A stretch of 64,000 bases of DNA from Klebsiella pneumoniae (GTDB lineage: Bacteria > Pseudomonadota > Gammaproteobacteria > Ga0077536), in the NCBI GenBank assembly GCA_945862315.1, contig CAMAXW010000004.1, forward strand, positions 57,667-121,666, read 5' to 3'. The notes under the pieces were generated by a model. It did not search any database and was not told where the DNA came from. It saw only the letters and a program-made list of their open reading frames with translations. Below are positions 8,052-16,580 of the stretch, in pieces (position 1 is the first letter of the stretch; the number at the start of each line of letters is the position of its first letter). A program made the translations under genes and the position numbers.

Positions 8052-9036
8052 CGGCCATTTCCATTATTTCGAACTCTTGGTCGGCCAGCGCAATCATGCG
8101 TTGTACTTCGTCGGTGCCGGTGAGGTGGTCGCCGGAGGCAAACTCGGCTTTGATTTCTTGGTAGCGGTCGGTGCTCCACCAAGGCTGGACCGCGTAGTAG
8201 TCGCCGTAGTCTCGGCCCCGCACGAGTTCTTCTTCGGAGACCAGAATTTCGTGGAGTTTTTCGCCGGGCAAAATGCCGATGACTTTATAAGCGAACGGCT
8301 GGCCGGCTTCGGCCGCCAGCACCTGCGCGATATCGGTCACTTTGGCGGCCAGCGCCTTACGCACAAAAATCTCCCCCCCTTGGGTGTGTTCGGCGGCGTA
8401 CAGCACGAGATCAATGGCCTCGTTCAGGGTGAGCAGGAAGCGGGTCATGCGCTCATCGGTAATGGTCAGGGTTTGGCCCAAAGCAAGCTGGCGCCGAAAA
8501 AACGGCACCACCGAGCCGCGTGATCGGAGCACATTGCCGTAGCGCACGCAGCACAGCCGAGTGCCCTTATTGGCGCGCGAAAGATTGCCTTTCAGCACGA
8601 TGCGCTCTTGCAGCGCTTTGGTCATGCCCATCACGTTGACCGGCTTGACCGCTTTATCGGTGCTGATCATCACGAAGGTTTCTACCCGCTGCCGCACCGC
8701 GCACTCCACGAGGTTTTCAGCCCCCAACACATTGGTGCGCACCGCCTCCATGGGGTGTTGCTCGCAGGTGGGTACCTGCTTGAGCGCGGCCGCGTGGAAC
8801 ACGATGTCGATGCCTTGCATGGCTTCGTCTACGACTTCGCGGTTGCGGATGTCGCCAATGACAAACGTGAGGTCTTTGCGCCCCTGATAAAAGACGCGCA
8901 TGTCGTATTGTTTTTTCTCGTCCCGCGACAGCACCCGCACTTCGCGGACGCCGGCGTTGAGCAATCGCCGGACGACAAAATTGCCGAATGACCCGGTGCC
9001 GCCGGTAACAAGAACTGTTTTGTGACGATAGTCCAT
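8029..9036 (-). CDS. Nucleotide-sugar 4,6-dehydratase (PseB/CapD/FnlA-like SDR)
   Basis: A 335-aa extended SDR enzyme with the NAD(P) motif TGGTGSFG at residues about 11-18. Other family motifs are STDKAVKPVNVMGMTK, RYGNVLRSRGSVVPFF and ITDERMTRFLLT, as in UDP-GlcNAc 4,6-dehydratases. It is the first gene of the minus-strand operon and would supply the 4-keto-6-deoxy intermediate for the aminotransferase downstream. ATG at 9036 is chosen because a GAGGG Shine-Dalgarno precedes it and homology begins there. A longer frame opening at 9303 would run through the sigma-54 promoter at 9096-9112. The inverting (PseB) or FnlA-type outcome cannot be decided here. Confidence 0.85.
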   Translation of the reverse strand: MDYRHKTVLVTGGTGSFGNFVVRRLLNAGVREVRVLSRDEKKQYDMRVFYQGRKDLTFVIGDIRNREVVDEAMQGIDIVFHAAALKQVPTCEQHPMEAVRTNVLGAENLVECAVRQRVETFVMISTDKAVKPVNVMGMTKALQERIVLKGNLSRANKGTRLCCVRYGNVLRSRGSVVPFFRRQLALGQTLTITDERMTRFLLTLNEAIDLVLYAAEHTQGGEIFVRKALAAKVTDIAQVLAAEAGQPFAYKVIGILPGEKLHEILVSEEELVRGRDYGDYYAVQPWWSTDRYQEIKAEFASGDHLTGTDEVQRMIALADQEFEIMEMADGEFAKF

Positions 9037-9095
9037 CGTGCCCTCGTTCGGATTATTGACGCTGGCCGGGCAAAAACCCCGGTCGTGACGGGGTA

Positions 9096-9112
9096 AAGCA
9101 ATCTTTGCGCCA
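9096..9112 (-). promoter_or_regulatory. sigma-54 promoter for the glycan operon
   Basis: On the minus strand the sequence is TGGCGCAAAGATTGCTT. The -24 GG (complement of 9110-9111) and the -12 GC (complement of 9098-9099) are 10 bp apart, and TTGCT matches exactly. Transcription would start near 9086, leaving a leader of about 50 nt with a GAGGG ribosome site before the dehydratase ATG at 9036. Confidence 0.72.
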
Positions 9113-9174
9113 GCACGGCGATGCCGCAAAAAAAGCCTCGTGTACCGCGCCTGCACGGTAGGCCATTCTGGGAC

Positions 9175-9201
9175 TGTAGTTCCAAAAATGGATGCCGATA
9201 A
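9175..9201 (+). promoter_or_regulatory. FliA (sigma-28) promoter for fliS
   Basis: A perfect -10 element GCCGATAA lies at 9194-9201. The -35-like TGTAGTTC (consensus TAAAGTTT, 5 of 8) is at 9175-9182 with exactly 11 bp between. It points toward fliS, with a leader of about 80 nt. Late-class FliA control of the flagellin chaperone would fit. Confidence 0.6.
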
Positions 9202-9293
9202 GACAACCGTAGTCGCTATACACCACTGTGCCGGGCCTTTGGGGCTAGCCGGCGTGGCGGCCACCAACCCACCACTAATCGAGAGAGTTAGGA

Positions 9294-9689
9294 ATGAAGC
9301 CAATGCCTCGGTCTACTTTCAAAGGCATCTCCCAGTATCGCAATGTTGAGCTCGAGTCGAGCGTGGCGTCTGCCAGCCCACACAAGCTCATCGAAATGTT
9401 GCTCGACGGTGCGCTCGAAAAAATTCAAAACGCCCGCGGTTGTATGGAGCGTCAGGATATCGCCGCCAAATGTGCGGCGATCGACTGGTCGCTATCGATC
9501 TTAGAAGGCTTGTATTCCAGCCTAAATCTGGCCGATGGCGGCGAGATTGCGCAGAACCTGAGCAACCTGTACGAATACATGATGCGCCGCCTCATGGTCG
9601 CGAACGCCCGCAACGAGGTCGCCATCCTCGATGAAGTCACCCGGCTACTAGGCGAAGTGCGTGAAGGTTGGGTGGCGATCCGGCGTTAG
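9294..9689 (+). CDS. fliS: Flagellar export chaperone FliS
   Basis: A 131-aa all-helical FliS. In this family the protein binds the C-terminal helices of flagellin in the cytoplasm and prevents early polymerisation. The N-terminus carries the conserved ISQYRNVELES stretch, followed by SPHKLIEMLLDGALE and a C-terminal helix with LLGEVREGW. ATG at 9294 is 7 bp after GAGAGAG; a second ATG at 9303 is possible. It is preceded by a sigma-28-type promoter and followed by a small FliT-like gene. Confidence 0.93.
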   Translation: MKPMPRSTFKGISQYRNVELESSVASASPHKLIEMLLDGALEKIQNARGCMERQDIAAKCAAIDWSLSILEGLYSSLNLADGGEIAQNLSNLYEYMMRRLMVANARNEVAILDEVTRLLGEVREGWVAIRR

Positions 9690-9741
9690 TGGGGTTAGGC
9701 TTGGACGTCACGGGGCGTCCGTTAATTGTTGAGCACAAGCC

Positions 9742-10041
9742 TTGGAAGAACTGGTCCGAATACGCACCCTCGGCGAGCAAATGTTGGCTGCTGCTGACAT
9801 AGACGATTGGTCACAGGTACTGAGCTTGGATGAGGCGCGTCACGCGTTGTTGGCGGCGCTGCCACCGGCGGCCTTTGTGCACATAGAGTCTGCCGCGCGC
9901 CCAGTGCTGGAGGGCGCCTTAGCGGTAACGGAAATCCTGCTGCGGCGCGCGCGCGAAGCGCAGGCGGCGCAAGTGGGCGAACTCACCGCGATGCAGCGCG
10001 GGCAACGCGGCGTCGCGGCGTATTTAGACGTCGAAAGCTAG
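9742..10041 (+). CDS. Small FliT-like flagellar chaperone candidate
   Basis: A 99-aa predicted helical protein with a TTG start. The position just after fliS, the length, and the helix-rich Glu/Leu/Ala composition suit FliT, the chaperone for the filament cap FliD and a regulator in enterics. Sequence similarity in FliT-type proteins is weak, so the call rests mostly on synteny. No strong Shine-Dalgarno was seen before the TTG. Confidence 0.55.
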   Translation: MEELVRIRTLGEQMLAAADIDDWSQVLSLDEARHALLAALPPAAFVHIESAARPVLEGALAVTEILLRRAREAQAAQVGELTAMQRGQRGVAAYLDVES

Positions 10042-10264
10042 CGCCCGACACTGAGGCACCACGACTAAGCGTCGCAAGTCCGACCCGGATGGTTCGCCGT
10101 GGATAGATCCCCCCAAATTGCCACCTCCTTGCCAAATGATACGGGCGGGTTAGACTTCCGCTGACCGTGCCCGCGTCAACCCCTTGACGCACTTTAAATA
10201 GCATGGCGTTAGCTGCGCCGAGAGCGCCGCAGCCAACGCCCAATCAAGCGAGAATCTGCCCACC

Positions 10265-11716
10265 ATGTCCGTGCCGGAAACCCGCGCTGTTGTCATTGAG
10301 CAGGATGCCGAAATTGCCCAGCATCTCCTGCAAGTGTTGGCCTATCTCGATCTGCCCGCGCGCCAACTCACGGTGGACGCCGATTGGTCGGCGCTACTCG
10401 GTGCCGGCGAGCCACCCTATCTGCTGATGCTTGGCCAATGTGGTTCAGAGGCTGCCACTCAGCGCGTGGGCGAAAAACTCCGTGATCTCGACCCCGCCAC
10501 ACCGCTGGTCGTGCTCGAGCCCTGCGAACTCAACCCAGAAATTTTAGCCGAGCTAGAAAACCGTATCGTCGGCCGGTTGCGGTTGCCCCTACGGCACCTT
10601 CATTTCGAAAAAATTCTGCAAAAAATCGTGCTGTATCGTGAAAGCCGGCAGCCAAGTGGGGCCCCGCGCAACTCGGAGCTGTTTCGGAATTTGGTTGGTG
10701 GCAGCTTGGGCATCCAACGGGTGCGCAACATGATAGAAATGGTCGCCAAGAGCGATGCCAACGTGTTGGTCACGGGGGAATCAGGCACTGGGAAAGAAGT
10801 GGTGGCGCGTCATATCCACCACCATTCCACACGCCGCACCAAGCCTTTTGTGCCGCTCAACTGCGGCGCGATCCCACCCGATTTGCTAGAAAGCGAATTG
10901 TTTGGGCACGAGAAAGGCGCGTTTACCGGGGCTATCACCTCGCGCCAAGGCCGTTTTGAAATGGCCGACAGTGGCACGCTGTTTCTCGATGAAATTGGTG
11001 ATATGAGCCTGCCGATGCAGGTGAAACTACTCCGGGTGCTGCAAGAACGCAGCTTCGAACGCGTGGGCAGTAACAAGAGTATTTCGGTGAACGTGCGAAT
11101 TATCGCCGCCACCCACGTGAATCTCGAACAGGCCATTTTGGATGGCCGGTTCCGTGAAGATTTGTTCTATCGCTTGAATGTATTCCCCATTGAAACCCCA
11201 CCGCTGCGCGATCGGGCAGAAGATCTGCCGCTGCTGGTCAACGATTTGGTGACCCGGCTTGGCCATGAGGGGCGCGGCACTATTCGCTTCACCCACGCCG
11301 CGGTGGAGTGGTTGTCGACCTACGGCTGGCCCGGCAATGTGCGGGAATTAGCGAATCTGGTGGAGCGTCTGGCCATCCTGTATCCCCATGGCTTGGTTGA
11401 CACCCAGGACTTACCCGAAAAATATCGAGGCAATGGCTATGTGCCGCCAGCGCCGCCGGTTAGCGAGGTGCTAGCGCTGGCGCTGCCGCTGCCCCTGCCG
11501 CTGGCCGAAACCGGTGCGGCCCGCCTGCCGCGTAGCGGGATTGATCTCAAAGAACACCTCACCCAAATTGAGTCCAATCTGATTATTCAGGCGTTGGAAG
11601 AAGAAAGCTGGGTGGTGGCGCACGCGGCGAAGCGTCTGCAGATGGGGCGCACAACGCTGGTGGAGAAAATGCGCAAGCTGGGCTTGGGGCGCCAAGAGGA
11701 CATGACAGGTCCTTGA
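10265..11716 (+). CDS. fleQ: FleQ, sigma-54-dependent master activator of flagellar genes
   Basis: A 483-aa enhancer-binding protein. It has an N-terminal FleQ-type receiver-like domain (residues about 8-125), an AAA+ domain with Walker A GESGTGKE, the sigma-54 contact loop GAFTGA and a GTLFLDEIGDM Walker B. A C-terminal Fis-type helix-turn-helix covers about 445-478. In Pseudomonas FleQ starts the flagellar cascade and is opposed by FleN, which is also encoded here. The 223 bp before it (10042-10264) hold a TTGACG at 10184-10189 but no convincing -10 partner and no + strand sigma-54 site, which is expected for the top-level regulator. Confidence 0.93.
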   Translation: MSVPETRAVVIEQDAEIAQHLLQVLAYLDLPARQLTVDADWSALLGAGEPPYLLMLGQCGSEAATQRVGEKLRDLDPATPLVVLEPCELNPEILAELENRIVGRLRLPLRHLHFEKILQKIVLYRESRQPSGAPRNSELFRNLVGGSLGIQRVRNMIEMVAKSDANVLVTGESGTGKEVVARHIHHHSTRRTKPFVPLNCGAIPPDLLESELFGHEKGAFTGAITSRQGRFEMADSGTLFLDEIGDMSLPMQVKLLRVLQERSFERVGSNKSISVNVRIIAATHVNLEQAILDGRFREDLFYRLNVFPIETPPLRDRAEDLPLLVNDLVTRLGHEGRGTIRFTHAAVEWLSTYGWPGNVRELANLVERLAILYPHGLVDTQDLPEKYRGNGYVPPAPPVSEVLALALPLPLPLAETGAARLPRSGIDLKEHLTQIESNLIIQALEEESWVVAHAAKRLQMGRTTLVEKMRKLGLGRQEDMTGP

Positions 11717-11856
11717 CGCCATCCCGGTCCGGTCGTCAGTTTTCGGCGACAGAACCTAAGCCCGCCACGCCGCCTTAACGGGGTCTGATGGGGGCGGATG
11801 TTTAAGATCAGTATGTTGCCGAGCAGGCCCCCGCTAAAACTGGCGCATCATCTGCG

Positions 11857-11872
11857 TGGCATGCTCTTTGCT
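11857..11872 (+). promoter_or_regulatory. sigma-54 promoter for fleSR
   Basis: TGGCATGCTCTTTGCT matches TGGCAYG-N4-TTGCW fully. GG is at 11858-11859 and GC at 11870-11871. The predicted start is near 11883, 33 nt before the fleS ATG, with AAGGGAG just upstream of that ATG. This fits the known FleQ control of fleSR. Confidence 0.8.
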
Positions 11873-11915
11873 AAACCTCTGGCAGCGATAGTCGCCAAAG
11901 GGAGCAACGCCCGCC

Positions 11916-13076
11916 ATGGGCCCAGAATTAGTCACCACCACCCCCGTTCTCAAAACGACCTCCGGGCTGTCTGCGGCACCTGCGCGTGCGCCGGCCGAGC
12001 GTCAGGCAGCACTTGCGGCCGCGGCGGTTTCGTCGAGCCAGCATTCAGATGAACAGGTGCTGGCCGAACGCGATCGTTTGGCGCTGCGCTTGGAGACACT
12101 GTTGGGCGCATTACCCGCCGGAGTCGTGGTGTTGGATGCTCAGGGACGGGTGACCCAAGCCAATCCGGTGGCGGTGGAACTCCTCGGTGCGCTGGCAGTG
12201 GGCGAGGCTTGGTTTGAAGTGGTCCGCCGCGCCTTCGCGCCACGCTGGGACGATGGCCATGACGTCTCGTTGGTGGATGGCCGCCGGGTAAACGTTGCTA
12301 CCCAAGCGCTGACACACGAGCCGGGCCAAATTTTGCTCATCAAGGACGTGAGCGAAACCCGCCGCCTTCAAGAGCAACTCTCGCACCACCGGCGCCTGTC
12401 GGCCAAAACCGAAATGGCCGCAGCGCTCGCTCATCAAATTCGTACGCCGCTGGCCGCAGCCCTGCTGGCGCTAGGCCCCTTGGCCCGTTTTCACGGGCTG
12501 CCCGCGCCCCAGCGCCGGGCGGCCGACCGGGTATTGGAATCCCTGCGTCAGCTCGACCGTCTGGTTGAGAACATGCTGAGCTTTGCGCGTGGCACGCTGG
12601 TCGATGCACAGGCCATCAGCCTCGCCACGCTGCTGGCGCGCCTGCAACTGGAGGCTGCTCCAATTCTGGCCCCGGGCGAACTGCAGGTCGAATGCGCCGC
12701 GGAGCACGCCGCACTGCAAATTTATGGCAACGCCGATGCCTTACTGAGCAGCCTGCTGAATCTGGTGGCAAACAGCCGCCAAATCGTGGGCGAGAGCTGC
12801 CAGTTGCGCGTGGTTGTCGCCGCTTTGGGCGAGTTTGTCGCCTTACGTTTCATGGATAACGGCCCGGGTGTGCCACCGGCCGAACGTGCGCATATTTTCG
12901 AGCCCTTCCACACCACCCGTCGCGGTGGCACCGGGCTGGGACTGTCGGTAGCGCAGGCCATCGCGCGTGCCCATGGCGGCGAGCTAGGCTTAGATGCCGA
13001 CTACCTGGGTGGCGCTTGTTTCGAATTCTCGCTGCCAACCTATACCCAACAGCACAGCGCGCAGGTGCCCGCATGA
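11916..13076 (+). CDS. fleS: FleS sensor histidine kinase
   Basis: A 386-aa soluble kinase. A PAS-like domain covers residues about 50-145. The dimerisation/phosphoacceptor motif AALAHQIRTPLAAAL has the His near residue 172. The HATPase domain shows DNGPGVP and GGTGLGLSVAQAIARAHGG. No membrane segment is seen, consistent with cytoplasmic sensing of assembly state. Its stop overlaps the fleR start (ATGA), so the pair is translationally coupled. It would phosphorylate FleR to activate class III genes. Confidence 0.9.
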   Translation: MGPELVTTTPVLKTTSGLSAAPARAPAERQAALAAAAVSSSQHSDEQVLAERDRLALRLETLLGALPAGVVVLDAQGRVTQANPVAVELLGALAVGEAWFEVVRRAFAPRWDDGHDVSLVDGRRVNVATQALTHEPGQILLIKDVSETRRLQEQLSHHRRLSAKTEMAAALAHQIRTPLAAALLALGPLARFHGLPAPQRRAADRVLESLRQLDRLVENMLSFARGTLVDAQAISLATLLARLQLEAAPILAPGELQVECAAEHAALQIYGNADALLSSLLNLVANSRQIVGESCQLRVVVAALGEFVALRFMDNGPGVPPAERAHIFEPFHTTRRGGTGLGLSVAQAIARAHGGELGLDADYLGGACFEFSLPTYTQQHSAQVPA

Positions 13077-14446
13077 ACAATCGCCCCGTCATTGCCATTG
13101 TGGAAGACGACGATGCATTGCGCGACGCGCTGTGCGAAACCGCAGAACTGGCTGGCTTGCGCGTGCTGGCGTTTCAGGACGGCACGGAATGCCTGCGTGG
13201 GCTGGAAAACACCGCGGTGGATCTGGTGATTTCTGATCTCCAAATGGCGCCGATGGACGGGCTGACTCTGCTGCGCGAACTGCGCCGCCGCCAGCGCACG
13301 CTGCCGTTTGTCCTGATGACGGCCCACGGGACGATCCAAAGCGCCATCGATGCCATGCGTCTGGGCGCCACCGATTACCTCGTTAAGCCTTTCGAGGCGG
13401 AAGTCCTATTCGCCGGGCTAGACCAGTGGTTGCCCAAGCCGGTGGCCGTGTTGGGGGAGCGCGACATGCTCGCCGCCGATCCGCTCACCCTGCGCGTGCT
13501 GGAACTGGCGCGCCGGGTGGCCGCCACCGATGCAACGGTTTTGATTACCGGTGAGTCGGGCGTGGGTAAGGAAGTTTTCTTCCGGTTCATCCACCAGCAT
13601 TCCTCGCGTGCGGCCCGCGAGCCCATTGCGATCAACTGCGCGGCGATTCCTGAAAACATGCTGGAAGCCATTTTGTTTGGCCACGAAAAGGGCGCTTTCA
13701 CCGGCGCCTACAAAGCGTATCCCGGCAAGTTTGAACAAGCTCAAGGCAGCAGTTTGCTGCTAGATGAAGTGTCAGAAATGAGTTTGCCTCTGCAGGCGAA
13801 ACTGTTGCGAGTGCTGCAAGAAAGAGTGGTCGAGCGATTAGGCGGTCAAGAGCTCATCAAGCTGGACGTGCGGGTAGTGGCAACCTCCAACCGGGATCTG
13901 ATCAGCGAAGTGCGGGCTGGCCGCTTCCGCGAAGATCTCTACTACCGCCTGAATGTTTTTCCCTTGGCCGTACCACCGCTGCGCGAACGGCCCGCCGACA
14001 TCGTACCGCTAGCCCGCTTTTTGTTGGCGCGGACGGCGGCGCAGAGTCAAATGTCGGCACCCAACCTGAGCGCGGGTGCCGCGGCCGCGCTGACCGCCTG
14101 GCGCTGGCCCGGCAACGTCCGAGAACTCGACAACATCATGCAGCGCGCTTTGGTCATCCACAGCGGCGCGATCGTTGAGGCACAGGACCTGCTTTTCGAA
14201 CCTGGCGTGATGGCGCACCAGCTCCCGATAGTGTCTACCACGGAGGAGCTTACGACGCTGGATGAGGCGCAGGATTCCTTAGGCGATGGGCTGCGCGACC
14301 ACGAACGACGCTTGATCCTCGATGCGTTGGAGGAAGGTCATGGCAGCCGCAAATATGTGGCCGAAAAACTTGGCATCAGCCCCCGCACACTGCGCTACAA
14401 GCTGGCCAAGCTGCGGGAATCAGGTGTCGAGGTACCGGGGCAATGA
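13073..14446 (+). CDS. fleR: FleR sigma-54-dependent response regulator
   Basis: A 457-aa regulator. The receiver domain has the acidic pocket VEDDD, phosphoacceptor D in VISDLQM and Lys in YLVKPFEAE. It is followed by an AAA+ domain with GESGVGKE and GAFTGA, and a C-terminal Fis-type HTH ending RTLRYKLAKLRESG. ATG at 13073 overlaps the fleS stop. A longer frame from 13016 would run inside fleS and adds nothing homologous. FleR activates mid-class basal body and hook genes in Pseudomonas. Confidence 0.93.
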   Translation: MNNRPVIAIVEDDDALRDALCETAELAGLRVLAFQDGTECLRGLENTAVDLVISDLQMAPMDGLTLLRELRRRQRTLPFVLMTAHGTIQSAIDAMRLGATDYLVKPFEAEVLFAGLDQWLPKPVAVLGERDMLAADPLTLRVLELARRVAATDATVLITGESGVGKEVFFRFIHQHSSRAAREPIAINCAAIPENMLEAILFGHEKGAFTGAYKAYPGKFEQAQGSSLLLDEVSEMSLPLQAKLLRVLQERVVERLGGQELIKLDVRVVATSNRDLISEVRAGRFREDLYYRLNVFPLAVPPLRERPADIVPLARFLLARTAAQSQMSAPNLSAGAAAALTAWRWPGNVRELDNIMQRALVIHSGAIVEAQDLLFEPGVMAHQLPIVSTTEELTTLDEAQDSLGDGLRDHERRLILDALEEGHGSRKYVAEKLGISPRTLRYKLAKLRESGVEVPGQ

Positions 14447-14467
14447 ACAGGCATCAGGAGTGCGGCT

Positions 14468-14797
14468 ATGAACACGATTGACCACGGTGGCTTGTTGTTA
14501 CAGATGCGCGCCTTGGCGGCTCGCGCGCAGGGGATTGGCGAACTCAGCCCCCCGGCGGCACCTGCTGCCGGCGGCGTGGATTTTGGCCAAGTGCTCAAAA
14601 GTGCGCTCGACGGCGTGAATGCCAGCCAAAAAACCGCGCGGTCGTTGTCGGAAAGATTTGAAAAGGGCGATCCCAACGTGGATCTCTCGCAGGTGATGGT
14701 GGCGGGGCAGAAGGCCAACGTGGCTTTTCAGGCCGTGACTCAAGTGCGTAATAAGCTCGTGAGCGCCTACCAAGACATCATGAACATGCCCATCTGA
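14468..14797 (+). CDS. fliE: FliE, hook-basal body complex protein
   Basis: A 109-aa FliE that joins the MS ring to the proximal rod and is needed for rod export. It shows VDFGQVLKSALDGVNASQ in the first half and the conserved C-terminal VTQVRNKLVSAYQDIMNMPI. A CAGGAG ribosome site lies upstream. It starts 21 bp after fleR and leads fliFGHIJ. I found no convincing dedicated promoter. Confidence 0.95.
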   Translation: MNTIDHGGLLLQMRALAARAQGIGELSPPAAPAAGGVDFGQVLKSALDGVNASQKTARSLSERFEKGDPNVDLSQVMVAGQKANVAFQAVTQVRNKLVSAYQDIMNMPI

Positions 14798-14855
14798 TGG
14801 CGCCGCACAACGCGTGGTCGCCGTCATTCCGAGTCCCTGAGTGAAGAGGTAACAA

Positions 14856-16577
14856 ATGGCCGAAGCAACGATTTTTGTCCAACAAAACTCCCCCATGGCG
14901 TTGTTACGCCAAGGGGGAGTTTTGGTGGGTATCGCGGCCGCGGTAGCGTTGGGCGTGTACGTGGTGATGTGGTCGCGCACACCGCACTTCACCATGCTGT
15001 ACTCCGACCTGTCGGACCGTGACCTGACGCAAATTGTGGAGGCACTCAAAAGCTCCCAGACGCCTTATCGCATCGAACCAGGCTCTGGGGCGGTGTTGGT
15101 CGAGGCGAGTAAAGCCGACGACGCGCGCCTGCAATTGGCTGCCGCCGGTTTGCCCAAGGGCGCCTCGCGTGGCTTCGAAATGCTCAACGAAGAGCAGGGT
15201 TTTGGCACCAGCCAGTTCATGGAAAAAGCGCGCTACCAGCACGCAATGGAAGGCGAACTCTCACGCTCCATCGGGCGTATCGACAATGTGCGCGGCGTAC
15301 GGGTGCATTTGGCTTTGCCCACCGAATCGGTGTTTTCGCGGATTAAACGCGAACCCAGCGCTTCGGTGATCGTGGATCTCTTTGGGGGACGCGGCCTAGA
15401 ACCAGCGCAAGTTTCCGCGATCACGCATTTGGTGTCGGCCAGCGTGCCCAATTTGCCGGCCTCACGGGTGACGTTAGTCGATAGCCGCGGCAATTTGCTG
15501 ACGGAAGAAAAAAGTGACGAGGGTATGGCGCTTACCTCCCGCCGCTTCGATTACTCCCGCAAGCTCGAGCAATCTTATGCGGATCGTATCGAAGTCATCC
15601 TGACGCCGTTCGTAGGGCCTGATGGGGTGCGCGCTGAAGTCACGGCGGATCTAGATTTCACCGCGTCCGAGGAAACCCGCGAGAGCTTTAACCCCGATCT
15701 GCCTTCGGTGCGCAGCGAGCGCACGCTGGAAGAAGAACGGGTAGGTGGCGGTTCGGGCGGCGTGCCCGGCGCGCTGTCGAACGCGCCCCCTGGTGAAGCG
15801 ACGGCACCTGAAGTGGCGGTGCCCCCCGCGCCGGGTGCGGCCCCCGGTGCGGCCCCCGCAAACGCGAACGCTAATCAGACCAAGGCCACCACGCCTTCCA
15901 CGAAGCGCAACCAAACCACGCGCAACTACGAACTCGATCGCACTATCAGCCACACCAAACCTTCGCTGGGCACCATCCGACGCCTCTCGGTCGCGGTAGT
16001 GTTGCGGCTGCCGCCGCCAGCGCCCGTGGCGCCAGTGGCGCCAGTGGCCGAGGGTGCGGATGCGGCGACAACCCAGGATGGCAGCAAGCCGCCGCCGGTG
16101 CCCGTTTTGGCGCCGAAAGTCGACGTGGAGCGCATGACGCAGTTGGTCAAAGACGCGATTGGCTTTGATGCCACGCGGGGCGACATCGTGAGTGTGACGA
16201 CGACCGCTTTTGTCGAGCCGCCAACCCCAGAACCGCTGCCCGCCCAGCCCTTGTGGAAACAGCCGTGGCTGTGGGAAGTAGGTAAGCAGGCTGCGGGCGG
16301 CCTGTTCGTGCTGGCTTTATTCTTTGGTTTGCTGCGCCCTGCGGTGAAGTCGCTGCTGGCTAAGCCGGTCGCTGCGACCCTCGCCGATGCCGCGAGCGGT
16401 GCGCCGCTGGGTCTCGCCGCACCCGGCGGCGCTGCTGTGCCGGCCTTGGCGGGGCCGCAGGTGACGCCGCTCACGATGCCCGGGAGCATGCACGACAATC
16501 TGGAGCAGGTGAAACAAATCGTGGCGCAAGATCCAAGGGTCGCGGCGCAAGTCGTCAAAGAATGGATAGGAGATTGA
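14856..16577 (+). CDS. fliF: FliF, flagellar MS-ring protein
   Basis: A 573-aa membrane protein that polymerises into the MS ring. The first transmembrane helix lies at about 24-45 and the second at about 475-495. The periplasmic ring-building domains lie between, with conserved YSDLSDRDL and ARYQHAMEGELSRSI. A proline/alanine-rich insert at about 300-350 contains a small APGA duplication. The C-terminus ends with VVKEWIGD, which binds FliG. The fliG ATG follows 3 bp after its stop. Confidence 0.97.
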   Translation: MAEATIFVQQNSPMALLRQGGVLVGIAAAVALGVYVVMWSRTPHFTMLYSDLSDRDLTQIVEALKSSQTPYRIEPGSGAVLVEASKADDARLQLAAAGLPKGASRGFEMLNEEQGFGTSQFMEKARYQHAMEGELSRSIGRIDNVRGVRVHLALPTESVFSRIKREPSASVIVDLFGGRGLEPAQVSAITHLVSASVPNLPASRVTLVDSRGNLLTEEKSDEGMALTSRRFDYSRKLEQSYADRIEVILTPFVGPDGVRAEVTADLDFTASEETRESFNPDLPSVRSERTLEEERVGGGSGGVPGALSNAPPGEATAPEVAVPPAPGAAPGAAPANANANQTKATTPSTKRNQTTRNYELDRTISHTKPSLGTIRRLSVAVVLRLPPPAPVAPVAPVAEGADAATTQDGSKPPPVPVLAPKVDVERMTQLVKDAIGFDATRGDIVSVTTTAFVEPPTPEPLPAQPLWKQPWLWEVGKQAAGGLFVLALFFGLLRPAVKSLLAKPVAATLADAASGAPLGLAAPGGAAVPALAGPQVTPLTMPGSMHDNLEQVKQIVAQDPRVAAQVVKEWIGD

Positions 16578-16580
16578 GCC

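Noticed and set aside
10117..10135. Minus-strand TGGC-N-GGCAA sigma-54-like site upstream of fleQ
   Set aside because: The -12 half is TGGC rather than TTGC and it would transcribe antisense to the FliT-like gene with no target gene.
14439..14455. GGGCAATGAACAGGC as a sigma-54 promoter for fliE
   Set aside because: GG and GC are 10 bp apart, but both halves match poorly (GGGCAA and AGGC) and the site overlaps the fleR stop.
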